This document shows, one piece after another, positions 62,678-64,000 of a DNA stretch of 64,000 bases; position 1 is the first letter of the stretch; every line of letters starts with the position of its first letter. The position numbers and the translations under genes are program-made. The notes under the pieces were generated by a model. That model did no database searches, was not told where the DNA came from, and saw nothing but the letters and a program-made list of their open reading frames with translations. The DNA is taken from the NCBI RefSeq assembly GCF_001952935.1, contig NZ_CP018319.1, positions 3,254,501 through 3,318,500 on the forward strand, read 5' to 3'. This stretch comes from Pseudomonas frederiksbergensis (GTDB taxonomy: Bacteria; Pseudomonadota; Gammaproteobacteria; Pseudomonadales; Pseudomonadaceae).

Positions 62678-62712
62678 AAAAAAAAACCGGCCATCACTGG
62701 CCGGTTTTTTCA
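62678..62712 (-). terminator. Terminator of glyA
   Basis: AACCGGCCA-TCAC-TGGCCGGTT flanked by A-run and T-run on both sides. The minus-strand side, 28 bp after glyA, carries at least eight T; the opposite side also has TTTTTTC. Confidence 0.88.
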
Positions 62713-62734
62713 TTGCTGCGGTTTAGCGGGCTGA

Positions 62735-63988
62735 TTAAGCGCCGTACACCGGCAGCTTCTTGCAGATAGCCTTGACCTTCTCACGAACGGCGTCGATCAC
62801 CGCTTCGTTGTTCAGGTCCGCCAGGATGTCGCAGATCCAGCCGGCCAGTTCTTTGCACTCTGCTTCCTTGAAGCCACGAGTGGTCACAGCCGGAGTACCG
62901 AAGCGCAGACCGGAGGTGACGAACGGGGAGCGTGGATCGTTTGGCACGGAGTTCTTGTTCACGGTGATGAACGCTTTGCCCAGAGCGGCGTCGGCGTCTT
63001 TACCGGAGATTTCCTGCTTGATCAGCGACAGCAGGAACAGGTGGTTCTGAGTACCGCCCGACACCACGTCGTAACCGCGCTCGATGAACACGCCGGCCAT
63101 GGCCTGGGCGTTTTTCACCACTTGTTGCTGGTAGGTCTTGAACTCAGGCTGCAGCGCTTCCTTGAAGCAGATCGCTTTGGCGGCGATCACGTGTTCCAGC
63201 GGGCCACCCTGGGCGCCCGGGAATACGGCGGAGTTCAGTTTCTTCTCGATGTCGGCGTTGGCGCGAGCCAGGATCAGGCCGCCACGTGGACCGCGCAGGG
63301 TCTTGTGCGTGGTGGTGGTCACGACGTCAGCGAAAGGCACCGGGTTCGGGTAGACGCCAGCGGCGACCAGACCGGCCACGTGGGCCATGTCGACGAACAG
63401 GTAAGCGCCAACCTTGTCAGCGATTTCGCGGAAACGCGGGAAGTCCAGAATCTGCGAGTAGGCAGAGAAACCGGCCACGATCATTTTCGGCTTGTGCTCA
63501 ACCGCCAGGCGCTCGACTTCGTCGTAGTCGATCAGGCCGTTGCCGTCGATACCGTACTGAACGGCGTTGTACAGCTTGCCGGAGGAGGAAACGCTGGCAC
63601 CGTGGGTCAGGTGACCGCCGTGCGCCAGGCTCATGCCCAGGATGGTGTCGCCCGCTTGCAGCAGAGCCAGGTAAACGGCGCTGTTGGCTTGCGAACCAGC
63701 GTGTGGCTGAACATTGGCGTAATCGGCGCCGAACAGTTCTTTTGCACGGTCGATGGCCAGTTGCTCGACCACGTCGACGAACTCGCAACCACCGTAGTAA
63801 CGCTTGCCCGGGTAGCCTTCGGCGTACTTGTTGGTCAGTACCGAGCCTTGAGCTTCCATCACCGCAGGGCTGGTGTAGTTTTCCGAAGCGATCAGCTCAA
63901 TGTGCTCTTCCTGGCGCTGAGCTTCTTGCTCCATGGCGGCAAAGAGATCGGCGTCGTACTTGGCAATAGTCAAATCACGGCTGAACAT
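62735..63988 (-). CDS. glyA: Serine hydroxymethyltransferase
   Basis: Interconverts serine and glycine with tetrahydrofolate. The complete 417-aa protein has the PLP lysine at Lys229 in [14 protein letters not shown], the [34 protein letters not shown] start region and [22 protein letters not shown], all canonical. GAGG precedes the ATG. It is one of several glyA copies usual in pseudomonads; which copy is not decided here, though its neighbours resemble those of P. aeruginosa PA4602. Confidence 0.96.
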   Translation of the reverse strand: MFSRDLTIAKYDADLFAAMEQEAQRQEEHIELIASENYTSPAVMEAQGSVLTNKYAEGYPGKRYYGGCEFVDVVEQLAIDRAKELFGADYANVQPHAGSQANSAVYLALLQAGDTILGMSLAHGGHLTHGASVSSSGKLYNAVQYGIDGNGLIDYDEVERLAVEHKPKMIVAGFSAYSQILDFPRFREIADKVGAYLFVDMAHVAGLVAAGVYPNPVPFADVVTTTTHKTLRGPRGGLILARANADIEKKLNSAVFPGAQGGPLEHVIAAKAICFKEALQPEFKTYQQQVVKNAQAMAGVFIERGYDVVSGGTQNHLFLLSLIKQEISGKDADAALGKAFITVNKNSVPNDPRSPFVTSGLRFGTPAVTTRGFKEAECKELAGWICDILADLNNEAVIDAVREKVKAICKKLPVYGA

Positions 63989-64000
63989 GGCGGTCCTCAG

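Overview
The window looks like core chromosome of a fluorescent Pseudomonas (P. fluorescens group). The evidence is GC-rich coding sequence with dense, short intergenic gaps, many Pseudomonas-type REP/REPIN palindromes, and gene blocks recalled from Pseudomonas genomes: cioA-cioB-DUF2474, radA / PilZ (mapZ) / cstA-yjiX-yjiA, trmA with an NCS2 permease, and a quinate/shikimate cluster of MFS, quiC, tetR, aroE-like and aroQ. No rRNA, tRNA, CRISPR array, insertion sequence or prophage was recognised. Everything here comes from reading the sequence and recalling protein families; no search was run.

Layout. 1-8.6 kb: AMP nucleosidase, RluE, small membrane and envelope proteins, an Lrp-type regulator, a candidate small RNA, a cation efflux pump and the HrpB helicase. 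8.7-15.8 kb: an amine or omega-amino-acid catabolic locus, with a LysR regulator divergent from aldehyde dehydrogenase and class III aminotransferase, followed by a three-gene ABC importer; the two transcription units carry matching upstream regions. 15.9-30 kb: housekeeping and unknown genes (nuclease-fold protein, NYN and DnaQ-like nucleases, Lrp/EamA pair, RhlE, flavoprotein, deacetylase-like protein, GNAT, TesB, HAD, a hydrolase/metallopeptidase pair). 30-38.8 kb: IclR regulator and EamA exporter, then quinate/shikimate degradation, then a LysR regulator. In the degradation pathway AroQ dehydrates dehydroquinate, the AroE-like enzyme oxidises quinate/shikimate, QuiC converts dehydroshikimate to protocatechuate, and an MFS protein imports substrate. 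A shared 20-bp operator-like site lies before both quiC and aroQ.

39-45.6 kb: a DUF4160/DUF2442-like pair (possible toxin-antitoxin), trmA, a purine-type permease with a structured leader, a DJ-1 paralogue lacking its catalytic residues, a HigB/HigA module and an MFS exporter. 45.9-48.9 kb: the cyanide-insensitive terminal oxidase operon with an ANR/FNR box and a strong terminator. 48.9-54.5 kb: RlmG, an AT-rich LuxR solo, Fpr, MscL, an AT-rich orphan segment and RadA. 54.6-58.5 kb: MapZ, CstA, YjiX and YjiA. 58.6-61.1 kb: an AT-rich islet with an unknown gene, then two GntR regulators. 61.1-64 kb: a DctA-family symporter with paired operator-like sites, and glyA.

The genome background is conventional. 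The least explained items are the DUF4160/DUF2442 pair, the catalytically dead DJ-1 protein, the structured permease leader, two candidate small RNAs, the duplicated promoter region at 9.8/13.0 kb, and three AT-rich segments (50.2-51.2, 52.7-53.0 and 58.6-59.6 kb).
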